Positions 1 to 8,349 of a DNA stretch of 9,143 nt are shown piece after piece. The notes under the pieces were generated by a model. It had not been told where the DNA came from and searched no databases. It saw nothing but the letters and a program-made list of their open reading frames with translations. The stretch comes from Thiolapillus brandeum (GTDB lineage Bacteria > Pseudomonadota > Gammaproteobacteria > Chromatiales > Chromatiaceae): assembly GCA_011051425.1 (NCBI GenBank), contig DRLF01000288.1, positions 1-9,143 on the forward strand, given 5' to 3'. Each line of letters opens with the position of its first letter. The stretch's first letter is position 1. A program made the position numbers and the translations under genes.

Positions 1-12
1 GCCGGTTTTTTT
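1..12 (+). terminator. Possible tail of an upstream rho-independent terminator
   Basis: The window opens with GCCGG followed by seven T residues. This looks like the 3' arm and U-tract of a terminator whose 5' arm lies outside the window. Without the 5' arm the hairpin cannot be confirmed. Confidence 0.3.
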
Positions 13-28
13 ATGTACAGGATGTACG

Positions 29-160
29 GTATGCCGCGGGCGCAGGGATGCGCAGGAGCGGCGCATCTCCAGGGATTGAGTGCACTGGCACGCTCCTCGC
101 CAGTGCTTCCACCATCCCTGGCGGTCGTATGCCGCGTGCGCAGCAGGGCACAGGAGATGC
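29..160. repeat. Cluster of inverted and direct repeats in the thrS upstream region
   Basis: This stretch holds several overlapping repeats and no credible gene. Bases 45-53 pair with 61-69 around a 7-base loop. Bases 82-89 (GCACTGGC) pair with 99-106 (GCCAGTGC), nested within 69-76 (CCAGGGAT) and 114-121 (ATCCCTGG). Bases 63-70 can also pair with 153-160. In addition, the 17-base segment at 29-45 recurs at 127-143 with a single mismatch. Possible readings are a REP-like extragenic palindromic element or a structured 5' leader; I do not recognise a named family. A 96-codon open frame crosses the area but has no ribosome binding site and an unprotein-like composition, so I do not call it. Confidence 0.5.
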
Positions 161-172
161 CCCCGGCAGTTC

Positions 173-220
173 CAGCATTTTCTCCTTCCCTGGATGTCAT
201 GGGCAGGAATGAAAGTGCTG
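173..220 (+). other. Long hairpin upstream of thrS
   Basis: Bases 173-182 (CAGCATTTTC) pair with 211-220 (GAAAGTGCTG) over ten pairs, one of them G-U. Inside it, 186-192 can pair with 204-209 with one bulged C. No T-tract follows, so it is not a standard terminator. It could be part of a leader RNA or of the repeat cluster to its left. Confidence 0.4.
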
Positions 221-238
221 CAAACTGCTGTTTATCTT
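209..238 (+). promoter_or_regulatory. Weak candidate thrS promoter
   Basis: ATGAAA at 209-214 and TATCTT at 233-238, 18 bases apart, each match 4 of 6 sigma-70 consensus positions. Transcription would then start near 245, at the first leader hairpin. An alternative -10 is TACAAT at 254-259 with TTTATC at 231-236. Neither is strong, and transcription may also come from further upstream. Confidence 0.25.
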
Positions 239-245
239 TTCAAGC

Positions 246-297
246 AGGCCGCATACAATACGCGGCTTCAATTCACGTGGCCTTTGGTAGGGGCCAC
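246..297 (+). promoter_or_regulatory. Candidate thrS translational operator with tRNA-Thr anticodon mimic
   Basis: Two hairpins stand directly before the thrS ribosome binding site. The first pairs 246-252 with 262-268 (one G-U pair) around a 9-base loop. After an 8-base linker, the second pairs 277-283 with 291-297 (one U-G pair) and leaves a 7-base loop, UUGGUAG, at 284-290. That loop has the layout of an anticodon loop: U at position 33, GGU (286-288) as the anticodon, then a purine. GGU is a threonine anticodon. In Escherichia coli, ThrRS represses thrS by binding two leader stem-loops, one imitating the tRNA-Thr anticodon arm, separated by a single-stranded linker and placed just upstream of the Shine-Dalgarno. 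The order seen here fits that model. That ThrRS binds this RNA is inferred. Confidence 0.6.
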
Positions 298-312
298 CAC
301 TGAGGACAGCTC

Positions 313-2220
313 ATGCCGGAAATTACACTTCCTGATGGTTCAAAACGATCATTCGATCATCCTGTTACGGTCGCTGACATAGCCGCGGATATCGGTCCGG
401 GGCTGGCCAAGGCCACGCTGGCCGGCAAGGTCAACGGTACATTGGTCGATGCCTCCACACCCATCGATTCAGATGCCGACGTGGCTATTGTTACCGAACG
501 TGATGAGGAAGGCCTGGAAGTCATTCGGCATTCCACGGCGCACTTGCTGGCCATGGCAGTCAAGGAATTGTTTCCCGATGCCCAGGTGACCATCGGCCCC
601 GTGATCGACAATGGCTTCTACTACGATTTCTCCTACAGCCGACCTTTTACGCCGGAAGATCTGGAAGCGATCGAAAAAAAGATGAACGAACTGGCCAAGG
701 CGGACATTCCCATCAGCCGCAGCGTCATGCCCAGAGACGAGGCGGTCAGGTTCTTCCGGGACATGAACGAGGAATACAAGGCTGAGATCATCGAGTCGAT
801 TCCCGCCAACGAAGACCTGTCGCTCTATACACAGGGCGGGTTCACGGATCTCTGCCGGGGACCTCATGTTCCGAGCACGGGCAAGCTGAAAGCCTTCAAA
901 CTGATGAAGCTGGCCGGCGCCTACTGGCGGGGCGATTCGAACAACGAAATGCTGCAGCGCATCTACGGCACGGCCTGGCGCAATAAAAAGGAGCTGAAAC
1001 AGTATTTACACCGCCTGGAAGAAGCGGAGAAACGTGATCACCGCAAGATCGGTAAGGCCCAGGACCTGTTCCATACCCAGGAAGAAGCACCCGGCATGGT
1101 GTTCTGGCACGACAAGGGCTGGCAGATCTATCTGGTCGTCGAGGACTATGTGCGCAAGAAGCTGCGTGAGCACGGGTATCAGGAAGTGCATACGCCGGAG
1201 ATCATCGACCGCAGTCTGTGGGAAAAATCCGGTCACTGGGACAAGTTCGGAGACATGATCTTCACCACCCATTCCGAGAACCGCGACTACGCCATCAAGC
1301 CCATGAACTGTCCTGCCCATGTGCAGATATACAATCATGGTCTCAAGAGCTACCGGGATCTGCCCCTGCGCCTGGCGGAATTCGGTTCCTGCCATCGCAA
1401 CGAACCTTCCGGTACCCTGCATGGCCTGATGCGTGTGCGCAACTTCGTGCAGGATGACGCACACATTTTCTGTTCCGAAGAGCAGATCCTGTCAGAAGTT
1501 TCCGCCTTCATCGACCTGCTGTTCGAGGTGTACCGGGATTTCGGTTTCGAGGATGTGCTCATCAAGCTTTCCACCCGGCCGGAGAAGCGTGTTGGTGCGG
1601 ACGAACTCTGGGACAAGGCGGAAAAATCCCTGGAGGATGCACTCAATCACAAGCATCTCGAATGGGAACTGCAGCCGGGTGAGGGGGCCTTCTACGGCCC
1701 CAAGATCGAATTTTCCCTGAAGGACTGTCTCGACCGCGTCTGGCAATTGGGCACTATCCAGCTGGATTTTTCCATGCCGGAACGCCTGGGAGCGCACTAT
1801 ATTGCCGAAGACAACAGCAAGCAGGTGCCGGTGATGCTGCACCGGGCGATCCTGGGATCACTGGAGCGTTTCATCGGTATTCTCATCGAACATTATGCCG
1901 GCGCTTTGCCTGTCTGGCTGTCGCCGGTACAGGCGGTTTTGATGAATATCACAGACAAGCAGGCCGAATATGTCGAGAAAGTAGCGGAAAAGCTGAAAAA
2001 ACAGGGTATTCGGGTACAAATAGACTTGAGAAACGAGAAGATCGGCTTTAAAATCCGCGAGCACACATTGCAACGCATTCCCTATTTGCTGGTCGTTGGT
2101 GACCGGGAAATGGAAAATGCTGCGGTAGCGGTGAGAAAGCGTGGAGGTGAAGACCTCGGGGCCATGCCCATAGACGAATTTGTTTCTCACCTGCAGGAAG
2201 ATTTGAAACAGCGGGTATAG
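313..2220 (+). CDS. thrS: Threonyl-tRNA synthetase
   Basis: ThrRS charges tRNA-Thr with threonine in the cytoplasm using ATP. The 635-residue product is close to the 642 of E. coli. A TGS domain covers about residues 1-62. The editing domain (about 63-225) carries HSTAH with H73 and H77, plus C181 and H185, which hydrolyse Ser-tRNA-Thr in this family. The class II catalytic core (about 240-535) has the zinc ligands C333, H384 and H510, motif 2 at [17 protein letters not shown] with R362, and motif 3 at [11 protein letters not shown] with R519. The anticodon-binding domain fills the C-terminus. The start at 313 gives the family N-terminus MPEITLPDG and has GAGGA at 302-306, six bases upstream. 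All catalytic residues are present. Translation is probably autoregulated through the hairpins at 246-297. Confidence 0.98.
   Translation: MPEITLPDGSKRSFDHPVTVADIAADIGPGLAKATLAGKVNGTLVDASTPIDSDADVAIVTERDEEGLEVIRHSTAHLLAMAVKELFPDAQVTIGPVIDNGFYYDFSYSRPFTPEDLEAIEKKMNELAKADIPISRSVMPRDEAVRFFRDMNEEYKAEIIESIPANEDLSLYTQGGFTDLCRGPHVPSTGKLKAFKLMKLAGAYWRGDSNNEMLQRIYGTAWRNKKELKQYLHRLEEAEKRDHRKIGKAQDLFHTQEEAPGMVFWHDKGWQIYLVVEDYVRKKLREHGYQEVHTPEIIDRSLWEKSGHWDKFGDMIFTTHSENRDYAIKPMNCPAHVQIYNHGLKSYRDLPLRLAEFGSCHRNEPSGTLHGLMRVRNFVQDDAHIFCSEEQILSEVSAFIDLLFEVYRDFGFEDVLIKLSTRPEKRVGADELWDKAEKSLEDALNHKHLEWELQPGEGAFYGPKIEFSLKDCLDRVWQLGTIQLDFSMPERLGAHYIAEDNSKQVPVMLHRAILGSLERFIGILIEHYAGALPVWLSPVQAVLMNITDKQAEYVEKVAEKLKKQGIRVQIDLRNEKIGFKIREHTLQRIPYLLVVGDREMENAAVAVRKRGGEDLGAMPIDEFVSHLQEDLKQRV
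2026..2054 (+). promoter_or_regulatory. Candidate internal promoter for infC inside thrS
   Basis: TTGAGA at 2026-2031 and TAAAAT at 2049-2054 each match the sigma-70 consensus at 5 of 6 positions, with the ideal 17-base spacer. It sits in a locally AT-rich part of the thrS 3' end, about 220 bases before infC. In E. coli, infC is likewise also transcribed from promoters within thrS. Function here is inferred. Confidence 0.5.
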
Positions 2221-2273
2221 ACGGTGGAAAGCACCTTCATGCTCAAGCAAGCAATTTACAGAGGAATCTGACT

Positions 2274-2795
2274 ATAGCTAAACAAGACAAAAGAAACCGC
2301 CTGAATGCTGACATCACTGTACCTCAGGTAAGACTGATCGGGGTAGATGGTGAACAGGTGGGAATCGTCCCCATAGAGGAAGCTATGGAAGCCGCTGCCA
2401 AAGCAGGACTCGATCTGGTCGAGATAGTACCCAATGCCGAACCGCCGGTTTGCCGGATCATGGATTATGGCAAGTTCGTGTTCGAGGCAAAGAAGCAGAA
2501 ACAGGCGGCCAAGAAAAAGCAGAAGCAGGTTCAGGTAAAGGAAATCAAGTTCCGCCCCCGGACAGACTCCGGGGACTATGCAATCAAGCTGCGGAATCTG
2601 AGACGCTTTCTGGAGAACGGTGACAAGGCAAAGGTCACCATGCGTTTCCGGGGCAGGGAGCATGCCCACCGTGAACTCGGTGCAGAGGTCCTGACCCGCA
2701 TCGAGAAAGACCTGGAAGAGATCGCCCAGGTCGAACAGCGCCCGGCGATGGAAGGCCGCCAGATGGTCATGGTGCTGGGACCGCGGAAAAAATAG
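2274..2795 (+). CDS. infC: Translation initiation factor IF-3, AUA start
   Basis: IF3 binds the 30S subunit, keeps it apart from 50S and checks the start codon and initiator tRNA. With this start the product has 173 residues (180 in E. coli). The N-domain spans about 1-75 with RIMDYGKF at 61-68, then a Lys/Gln-rich linker at about 73-90, then the C-domain with [11 protein letters not shown] (92-102) and MRFRGRE (123-129). No ATG, GTG or TTG in frame lies far enough upstream: the first, a GTG at 2358, would remove about 28 conserved residues including KRNRLN and VRLIG. The only well-placed codon is ATA at 2274, 8 bases after AGGA at 2262-2265. IF3 disfavours such codons, and an AUU start underlies infC autorepression in E. 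coli, so the same feedback is likely. CTG at 2268 is too close to the ribosome binding site. Confidence 0.93.
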   Translation: MAKQDKRNRLNADITVPQVRLIGVDGEQVGIVPIEEAMEAAAKAGLDLVEIVPNAEPPVCRIMDYGKFVFEAKKQKQAAKKKQKQVQVKEIKFRPRTDSGDYAIKLRNLRRFLENGDKAKVTMRFRGREHAHRELGAEVLTRIEKDLEEIAQVEQRPAMEGRQMVMVLGPRKK

Positions 2796-2803
2796 ATTTT
2801 ACT

Positions 2804-2858
2804 GCCTCGGAAACGGGGCGTTCCAACAGTGGCCGGGCCAATAGGCATTGCCTTGGTC
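2804..2858 (+). promoter_or_regulatory. Structured rpmI leader, candidate L20 operator
   Basis: The 97-base gap between infC and rpmI holds two hairpins. Bases 2804-2809 pair with 2814-2819 (one U-G) closed by a GAAA tetraloop, and 2836-2841 pair with 2853-2858, enclosing GGC/GCC at 2844-2846 and 2850-2852. In E. coli, L20 represses rpmI-rplT by binding structured RNA in the infC-rpmI region that imitates its 23S rRNA site. Position fits that role, but I could not identify the pseudoknot or the rRNA-like motif. Confidence 0.35.
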
Positions 2859-2892
2859 ACTCGTATTTCATCCTTGCTACAGGAGAGAGAAA

Positions 2893-3087
2893 ATGCCAAA
2901 GATAAAGACCAATCGAGGTGCAGCCAAGCGTTTCAAGAAAACTGCTGGCGGCTTCAAGCGAAACCAGTCTCATCGCCGTCATATTCTGACCAAGAAGAGC
3001 ACCAAGCGTAAACGTCATTTGCGTTCACCCGCCATGCTGCACAAGTCTGATGTTGCAGCAGCTCGCCGTATGATTCCATACGCCTGA
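2893..3087 (+). CDS. rpmI: 50S ribosomal protein L35
   Basis: L35 is a small basic protein of the large ribosomal subunit. The 64-residue product begins [17 protein letters not shown] and is dense in Lys and Arg, matching the family in sequence and length (65 residues in E. coli). ATG at 2893 follows AGGAG at 2881-2885 by seven bases. A longer frame opening at 2848 would add 15 non-family residues and lacks a ribosome binding site. The gene lies between infC and rplT, its usual place, and L35 and L20 are normally produced together under L20 repression. Nothing is unusual in the protein. Confidence 0.97.
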   Translation: MPKIKTNRGAAKRFKKTAGGFKRNQSHRRHILTKKSTKRKRHLRSPAMLHKSDVAAARRMIPYA

Positions 3088-3114
3088 TTCTGATTTCGTT
3101 ATAGGAGATTTACT

Positions 3115-3474
3115 ATGCCTCGCGTAAAACGTGGTGTCACGGCGCACAAGCGTCACAAGAAGGTTCTGAAGCAGGCCAAAGGTTATTACGGTGCCCGCAG
3201 CAAGGTCTACCGGGTTGCCAAGCAGGCGGTCATCAAGGCCGGGCAGTATGCCTACCGCGACCGCCGTCAGAAGAAGCGTCAGTTCCGTTCCCTGTGGATT
3301 CAGCGTATCAACGCTGCCGCACGCATGAACGACTTGTCCTACAGCCGCTTCATCAATGGCCTGAACAAGGCGGGAATCGAAGTTGACCGCAAGATGCTGG
3401 CGGATATTGCCGTACACGATATGCCAGCATTTAGCCAGCTCGCAGAAAAGGCCAAGGCCGCTCTCGCGAGTTGA
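3115..3474 (+). CDS. rplT: 50S ribosomal protein L20
   Basis: L20 binds 23S rRNA early in 50S assembly and, in bacteria studied, represses translation of its own operon. The 119-residue product (118 in E. coli) starts [18 protein letters not shown] and has the long basic N-terminal arm typical of the family. The globular C-terminal half includes [18 protein letters not shown] and [18 protein letters not shown], the part that contacts rRNA and the mRNA operator. ATG at 3115 is preceded by AGGAG at 3103-3107. The 27-base gap after rpmI supports co-transcription with it. A terminator-like structure follows about 85 bases downstream. Confidence 0.98.
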   Translation: MPRVKRGVTAHKRHKKVLKQAKGYYGARSKVYRVAKQAVIKAGQYAYRDRRQKKRQFRSLWIQRINAAARMNDLSYSRFINGLNKAGIEVDRKMLADIAVHDMPAFSQLAEKAKAALAS

Positions 3475-3482
3475 TCAAGCCC

Positions 3483-3501
3483 GCCGCGCCCCGGGTGCGG
3501 C
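3483..3501 (+). other. GC-rich hairpin after rplT
   Basis: Bases 3483-3490 pair with 3494-3501 (one G-U) around a CCG loop, nine bases after the rplT stop. No T-tract follows, so it is more likely an RNA stability or processing element than a terminator. A weaker stem-loop pairs 3521-3529 with 3535-3543. Confidence 0.4.
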
Positions 3502-3508
3502 AGATTGA

Positions 3509-4642
<1,134 letters not shown>

Positions 4643-4655
4643 GGGGTGAAAAGAG

Positions 4656-7034
4656 ATGCAATTCAGTGAAGCCTGGTTGAGAGAATGGGTAAACCCGGAA
4701 GTGAGCGTAGAAGAACTGGCCGACGCGTTGAGCATGGCCGGCCTGGAAGTGGACGGGGTGGAGCCTGCCGCTGCTGATTTCAGCGGTGTGGTCGTGGGCA
4801 AGGTGCTCAGCTGTGAACGCCATCCTGATGCGGACAAGCTCTCGGTGTGTCGTGTCGATGTCGGTGAAGATGAGCCGGTTCAGATCGTTTGTGGTGCGAA
4901 AAATGTGGCAGCCGACATGAAAGTGCCGGTGGCGCGCGTGGGCGCAGTGCTGCCGGGCAACTTCAAAATCAAGAAGGCCAAGCTGCGCGGCCAGCAGTCG
5001 ATGGGTATGATCTGCTCTGCTGCCGAACTGGGCCTGGCAGAATCGTCCGATGGCATCATGCCCCTGCCGGCCGATGCGCCCGTGGGCGAGAATTTCCGGG
5101 ACTACCTGTCCCTGGACGACCACATCATCGACGTGGACCTGACACCGGACCGGGGTGACTGTCTGAGCATCGCTGGCATTGCCCGGGATGTCGGGGTGAT
5201 TTACCGCCAGCCGGTGACCGACTGGGAGATCAGGGCAGTCCCCGATGCCATTGCTGATGAAAAGAAAGTGGTGCTGACGGCGTCCGAGGACTGTCCACGC
5301 TACAGCTGCCGCGTCATCAGGGACATCGACCCCAGGGCACAAACTCCCCTGTGGATGCAGGAAAAGCTGCGCCGCAGCGGGATACGCGCTATCAGTCCCG
5401 TCGTCGACATCACCAATTACGTGATGATCGAGCTGGGCCAGCCCATGCACGGTTTCGACCTGGCCAGGATCAGCGGTGCTGTTCACGTACGCCGGGCGGA
5501 AAAGGGCGAGAAACTGACCCTGCTGGACGGCAGTGAAGTGGAAACCTCGCAAGGCACCCTGCTCATTGCCGATGAGCAACAGCCACTGGCGCTTGCAGGC
5601 ATCATGGGTGGCGAAGCTTCTGCTGTGACGGAAAGGACCCGGGATATTCTGCTGGAGTCCGCGTTTTTCCAGCCCATCGCCATTGCCGGCAAGGCGCGGG
5701 CCTATGGGCTGCACACAGACTCATCCCACCGTTTCGAGCGTGGTGTGGACCCGGAACTGCAGCGCCAGGCGCTGGAGCGCGCCACGGATCTGGTGCTGCA
5801 TCTCTGCGGTGGGCAGGCTGGGCCCGTGGTGGATGTGACAGCAATGGAACATTTGCCCGGGAAATCCGAAATCCATCTGCGGCGCCATCAGATCCCCAGG
5901 CTGCTGGGTGTGGAGATCGATGATGCGACTGTCGAAGACATCCTTACCCGGCTGGGCATGCAGGTCCAATCGGTCAGCGATGGCTGGAAAATCGTTGCGC
6001 CAAGCTGCCGCTTTGATGTCAGCATCGAGGCAGACCTGATCGAAGAGATCGGGCGTATCTATGGTTATGCCAACATCCCGGAAAATCTGTCAGCGGCTCC
6101 CGTCAGCATTCAGGCGGTACCGGAAGCATCTTTTCACCTGTTGCGGGCCAAGGAGCTGCTGGTGGATCGCGGCTACCAGGAAGCCATTACCTACAGTTTC
6201 ATTGCGCCGGAGCTGGCCGGGTTGCTCACGCCTGATGCCCGGCAGATCCGCCTCGCCAATCCCATTTCGGCAGATATGTCGGTCATGCGGGCCAGTCTCT
6301 GGCCAGGGCTGCTGTCCACGCTGCAATACAATCTTGCACGTCAGCATGAGCGGGTGAGGCTGTTCGAATCCGGCCAGGTGTTTCTTGGGACAAAGGATGA
6401 TATCGAGCAACCGGAAATGCTGGCGGGCCTGGTCTATGGGGAAAGAATGCCGCAGAAATGGAACAATGCGCCGGGAAAAGTCGATTTCTATGATATCAAG
6501 GGTGATCTGGAAGTGATTCTGGAACTGGTGGGTGACCCGGACAGTTTTACTATACGCCCCGTTGAGGATGTGAGTCTGCATCCGGGTCAGGCGGCGGCAG
6601 TGTGGCGCAACGGTGAGGAGATAGGCCGTCTCGGCATGCTGCATCCGGGGCCGCAGTCCAGACTGGGTATCTCCGGCAATGTTTTCCTGTTCCAGATCCG
6701 GCTGCAAAGCCTGGCAGAAGGGCGTCTTCCCGCCTATCAGGCAGTTTCACGCTATCCGGCCATCCGCAGGGATCTGGCTTTACTGGTGAAGAAGGATCTT
6801 TCCTGGGCCGATGTGAAAGCCTGTGCCCAAAAAGCGGCGCCGGAAATTGTGCGAGACATCCAGGTTTTTGACGTTTATACTGGGGACAATATAGACTCAG
6901 GTCTAAAAAGTCTTGCTTTAAGCTTGATTTTGCAGGATTATTCTCACACGCTTACTGATGAAGAAACAGAACAGGCAGTCGATGCGGTACTTAAGGCACT
7001 GAACACCGAACTGTCAGCAAAATTGCGGGATTGA
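4656..7034 (+). CDS. pheT: Phenylalanyl-tRNA synthetase, beta subunit
   Basis: PheT is the large beta subunit of PheRS; it binds tRNA-Phe and hydrolyses mischarged Tyr-tRNA-Phe. The product has 792 residues (795 in E. coli). An OB-fold tRNA-binding domain of the EMAP type spans about 39-150 ([15 protein letters not shown]). The B3/B4 editing domain covers about 210-390 and contains GQPMHGFD with H265, plus E334, positions tied to editing in the family. B5 follows with D454, D460, E463 and E464, equivalent to the Mg-binding set of E. coli. The last 95 or so residues are the FDX-ACB anticodon-binding domain ([14 protein letters not shown]). The gene starts 13 bases after pheS, with GAGGGG at 4641-4646 right at the pheS stop, so the two are translationally close. 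Codon use turns AT-rich near 6865-6960. Confidence 0.98.
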   Translation: MQFSEAWLREWVNPEVSVEELADALSMAGLEVDGVEPAAADFSGVVVGKVLSCERHPDADKLSVCRVDVGEDEPVQIVCGAKNVAADMKVPVARVGAVLPGNFKIKKAKLRGQQSMGMICSAAELGLAESSDGIMPLPADAPVGENFRDYLSLDDHIIDVDLTPDRGDCLSIAGIARDVGVIYRQPVTDWEIRAVPDAIADEKKVVLTASEDCPRYSCRVIRDIDPRAQTPLWMQEKLRRSGIRAISPVVDITNYVMIELGQPMHGFDLARISGAVHVRRAEKGEKLTLLDGSEVETSQGTLLIADEQQPLALAGIMGGEASAVTERTRDILLESAFFQPIAIAGKARAYGLHTDSSHRFERGVDPELQRQALERATDLVLHLCGGQAGPVVDVTAMEHLPGKSEIHLRRHQIPRLLGVEIDDATVEDILTRLGMQVQSVSDGWKIVAPSCRFDVSIEADLIEEIGRIYGYANIPENLSAAPVSIQAVPEASFHLLRAKELLVDRGYQEAITYSFIAPELAGLLTPDARQIRLANPISADMSVMRASLWPGLLSTLQYNLARQHERVRLFESGQVFLGTKDDIEQPEMLAGLVYGERMPQKWNNAPGKVDFYDIKGDLEVILELVGDPDSFTIRPVEDVSLHPGQAAAVWRNGEEIGRLGMLHPGPQSRLGISGNVFLFQIRLQSLAEGRLPAYQAVSRYPAIRRDLALLVKKDLSWADVKACAQKAAPEIVRDIQVFDVYTGDNIDSGLKSLALSLILQDYSHTLTDEETEQAVDAVLKALNTELSAKLRD
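6853..6895 (+). promoter_or_regulatory. Candidate ihfA promoters inside pheT
   Basis: Two overlapping sigma-70-like promoters lie in an AT-rich patch of the pheT 3' end. One pairs TTGACG (6868-6873) with TATAGA (6890-6895), spacer 16. The other pairs GAGACA (6853-6858) with TATACT (6876-6881), spacer 17. They are about 145 bases upstream of ihfA. E. coli ihfA also has its own promoter inside pheT, which supports the reading. Confidence 0.5.
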
Positions 7035-7039
7035 ACAGA

Positions 7040-7336
7040 ATGTCACTGACAAAGGCAAAAATGGCTGAAGCCCTGTTTGACGAACTGGGGTTGAACAAGC
7101 GCGAAGCCAAAGGACTGGTAGAACTCTTTTTCGAGGAAATTCGGGGCGCTCTGGAAAATGGCCAGCAGGTCAAGCTTTCAGGATTCGGCAATTTTGATTT
7201 GCGTGAAAAGAACTCCCGGCCCGGAAGAAACCCGAAAACAGGTGAAGAAATCCTGGTAAGTGCCAGGAGAGTCGTTACCTTCCGCCCCGGGCAGAAACTG
7301 AAAGCGAGAGTGGAAACCTATGCTGGATCCGAATAG
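7040..7336 (+). CDS. ihfA: Integration host factor, alpha subunit
   Basis: IHF alpha pairs with IHF beta to make a sequence-specific DNA-bending protein used in transcription, replication and recombination. The 98-residue product (99 in E. coli) begins [18 protein letters not shown] and is very close to the enteric protein. It has the dimer body [20 protein letters not shown] and the beta-arm [11 protein letters not shown], with P65 as the intercalating proline that kinks DNA. ATG at 7040 matches the family N-terminus and lies 5 bases after the pheT stop, with GGGA at 7027-7030. A TTG at 7031 would add three residues and overlap the pheT stop, so it is less likely. It is probably expressed both with pheST and from its own promoter within pheT. 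Confidence 0.97.
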   Translation: MSLTKAKMAEALFDELGLNKREAKGLVELFFEEIRGALENGQQVKLSGFGNFDLREKNSRPGRNPKTGEEILVSARRVVTFRPGQKLKARVETYAGSE

Positions 7337-7676
7337 CAGCGCTGTAGAACTGCCGCCCATCCCGGGAAAACGATACTTTACCATCGGTGAAGTCAGCGAA
7401 CTGTGCCAGGTGAAACCCCACGTGCTGCGATACTGGGAACAGGAGTTTCCGCAACTCAAGCCGGTCAAGCGCCGTGGCAACAGGCGCTACTATCAGCGAC
7501 ATGATGTCATCATGATCCGCCAGATCCGCAGCCTGCTCTATGAGCAGGGTTTTACCATCGGGGGGGCAAGGCAAAAACTCGACGGTGAAGATGCGCAGGA
7601 GGACAAGAACCAGAGCCATCAGATTATCCGACAGCTGCTGGCTGAACTGGAAGAAGTCGCCCAGATTCTCAAATAA
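7320..7676 (+). CDS. MerR-family transcriptional regulator, small
   Basis: The 118-residue product has a MerR-type DNA-binding domain and little else. Residues 1-17 are a proline-containing tail. Residues 19-39 hold the winged-helix HTH ([22 protein letters not shown]). [17 protein letters not shown] (47-63) is the wing, followed by [16 protein letters not shown] typical of the second helical pair. Residues 95-118 form a short leucine-bearing helix suited to dimerisation. There is no effector-binding domain and no cysteine cluster, so the signal it answers to, if any, is unknown. ATG at 7320 overlaps the last 17 bases of ihfA, implying translational coupling. A MerR gene directly after ihfA and near tRNA-Pro is a recurrent arrangement in Gammaproteobacteria such as Pseudomonas. 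Targets are unknown. Confidence 0.9.
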   Translation: MLDPNSSAVELPPIPGKRYFTIGEVSELCQVKPHVLRYWEQEFPQLKPVKRRGNRRYYQRHDVIMIRQIRSLLYEQGFTIGGARQKLDGEDAQEDKNQSHQIIRQLLAELEEVAQILK

Positions 7677-7712
7677 CTGTTTTCTAACGGCCGGTTGTAC
7701 TGAATTCTTTCG

Positions 7713-8171
7713 TTACTCTGCAGATTCTTCTTTTTCCCAGCCTTTTGTCGCCTTGGCATAGAACCAGGCTGCAAACATCAGGACGATAATCCCTGATGCC
7801 GCAAAAATGATGGCAACGGCCCACAGGGACTTGAATGAGCCGATGAATGCTTCTTCCGGCTTGTTTTCCCTGTACAAAACCCGTACCGGATCGCCCGGTT
7901 TGTACTGTTCCGCACGGCTGGTCACCTTAGAGGTGAATTCAACAGTTTTGCCGTCTTTCGTCGTGAACTTCACCTGAGGGAAATAGACCAGGGAAGTGGA
8001 CTTTCCTGCCTTTGACGACATATAGGGGGCGTTGCGGATAACAGTGCCTTCAGTGGTGAGGGAACTGTCGAGCAGCTGTTTTGAAGCACGCCAGTGCTGA
8101 TAGCCCTGGGTGAGCAGTACGGCGGCGATGCTCAACAGGATGAAAGGAACCACGAATCGGAAAAACCCCAT
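7713..8171 (-). CDS. DUF3592 family membrane protein
   Basis: The 152-residue product fits DUF3592, a family without a defined function. A first membrane helix lies at about 4-22 (FRFVVPFILLSIAAVLL). It is followed by a soluble, mostly beta region: EGTVI (41-45), YFPQVKFTTKDGKTVEFTS (63-81) and the family-like YKPGDPVRVLYRENKPEEAFI (90-110). A second membrane helix lies at about 115-138, and the tail is charged (GWEKEES). The likely topology is two membrane helices holding a domain of about 90 residues, probably periplasmic. The gene converges with merR, 36 bases apart, and I see no clear terminator between them. An AAGG about 10 bases before the start is a modest ribosome binding site. No function can be inferred from context. 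Confidence 0.85.
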   Translation of the reverse strand: MGFFRFVVPFILLSIAAVLLTQGYQHWRASKQLLDSSLTTEGTVIRNAPYMSSKAGKSTSLVYFPQVKFTTKDGKTVEFTSKVTSRAEQYKPGDPVRVLYRENKPEEAFIGSFKSLWAVAIIFAASGIIVLMFAAWFYAKATKGWEKEESAE

Positions 8172-8212
8172 GAATTTAATGCCTTGCCATGTTGGTCGAT
8201 AAAGAGAGTCTT

Positions 8213-8242
8213 ATTCTACATGGCATGGGATATTGATGACAG
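8213..8242 (-). promoter_or_regulatory. Candidate promoter for the DUF3592 gene
   Basis: On the minus strand CTGTCA (8242-8237) and TAGAAT (8218-8213) are 18 bases apart. An 8-base inverted repeat, TGCCATGT at 8185-8192 and ACATGGCA at 8218-8225, overlaps the -10 and the transcript start. It could be an operator or a 5' UTR hairpin. Confidence 0.35.
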
Positions 8243-8308
8243 GCATCTGTATTTGTGATTTGTGGGCAATGAGAGGCGGCATGATCGGCTGTATGGCTTT
8301 CATGAGTA

Positions 8309-8337
8309 TTGACAATCAACCCGGCTGCGCCTAACAT
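8309..8337 (+). promoter_or_regulatory. Promoter of tRNA-Pro
   Basis: A perfect -35 TTGACA (8309-8314) and a -10 TAACAT (8332-8337) are 17 bases apart and end 12 bases before the mature tRNA. The GC-rich stretch after the -10 (GCCCGC) resembles the discriminator of stringently controlled stable-RNA promoters. Confidence 0.75.
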
Positions 8338-8349
8338 GCCCGCTCTTTC

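Noticed and set aside
13..303. Possible 96-residue protein upstream of thrS
   Set aside because: There is no ribosome binding site, the composition is unprotein-like, and it crosses the repeat cluster and the thrS leader hairpins.
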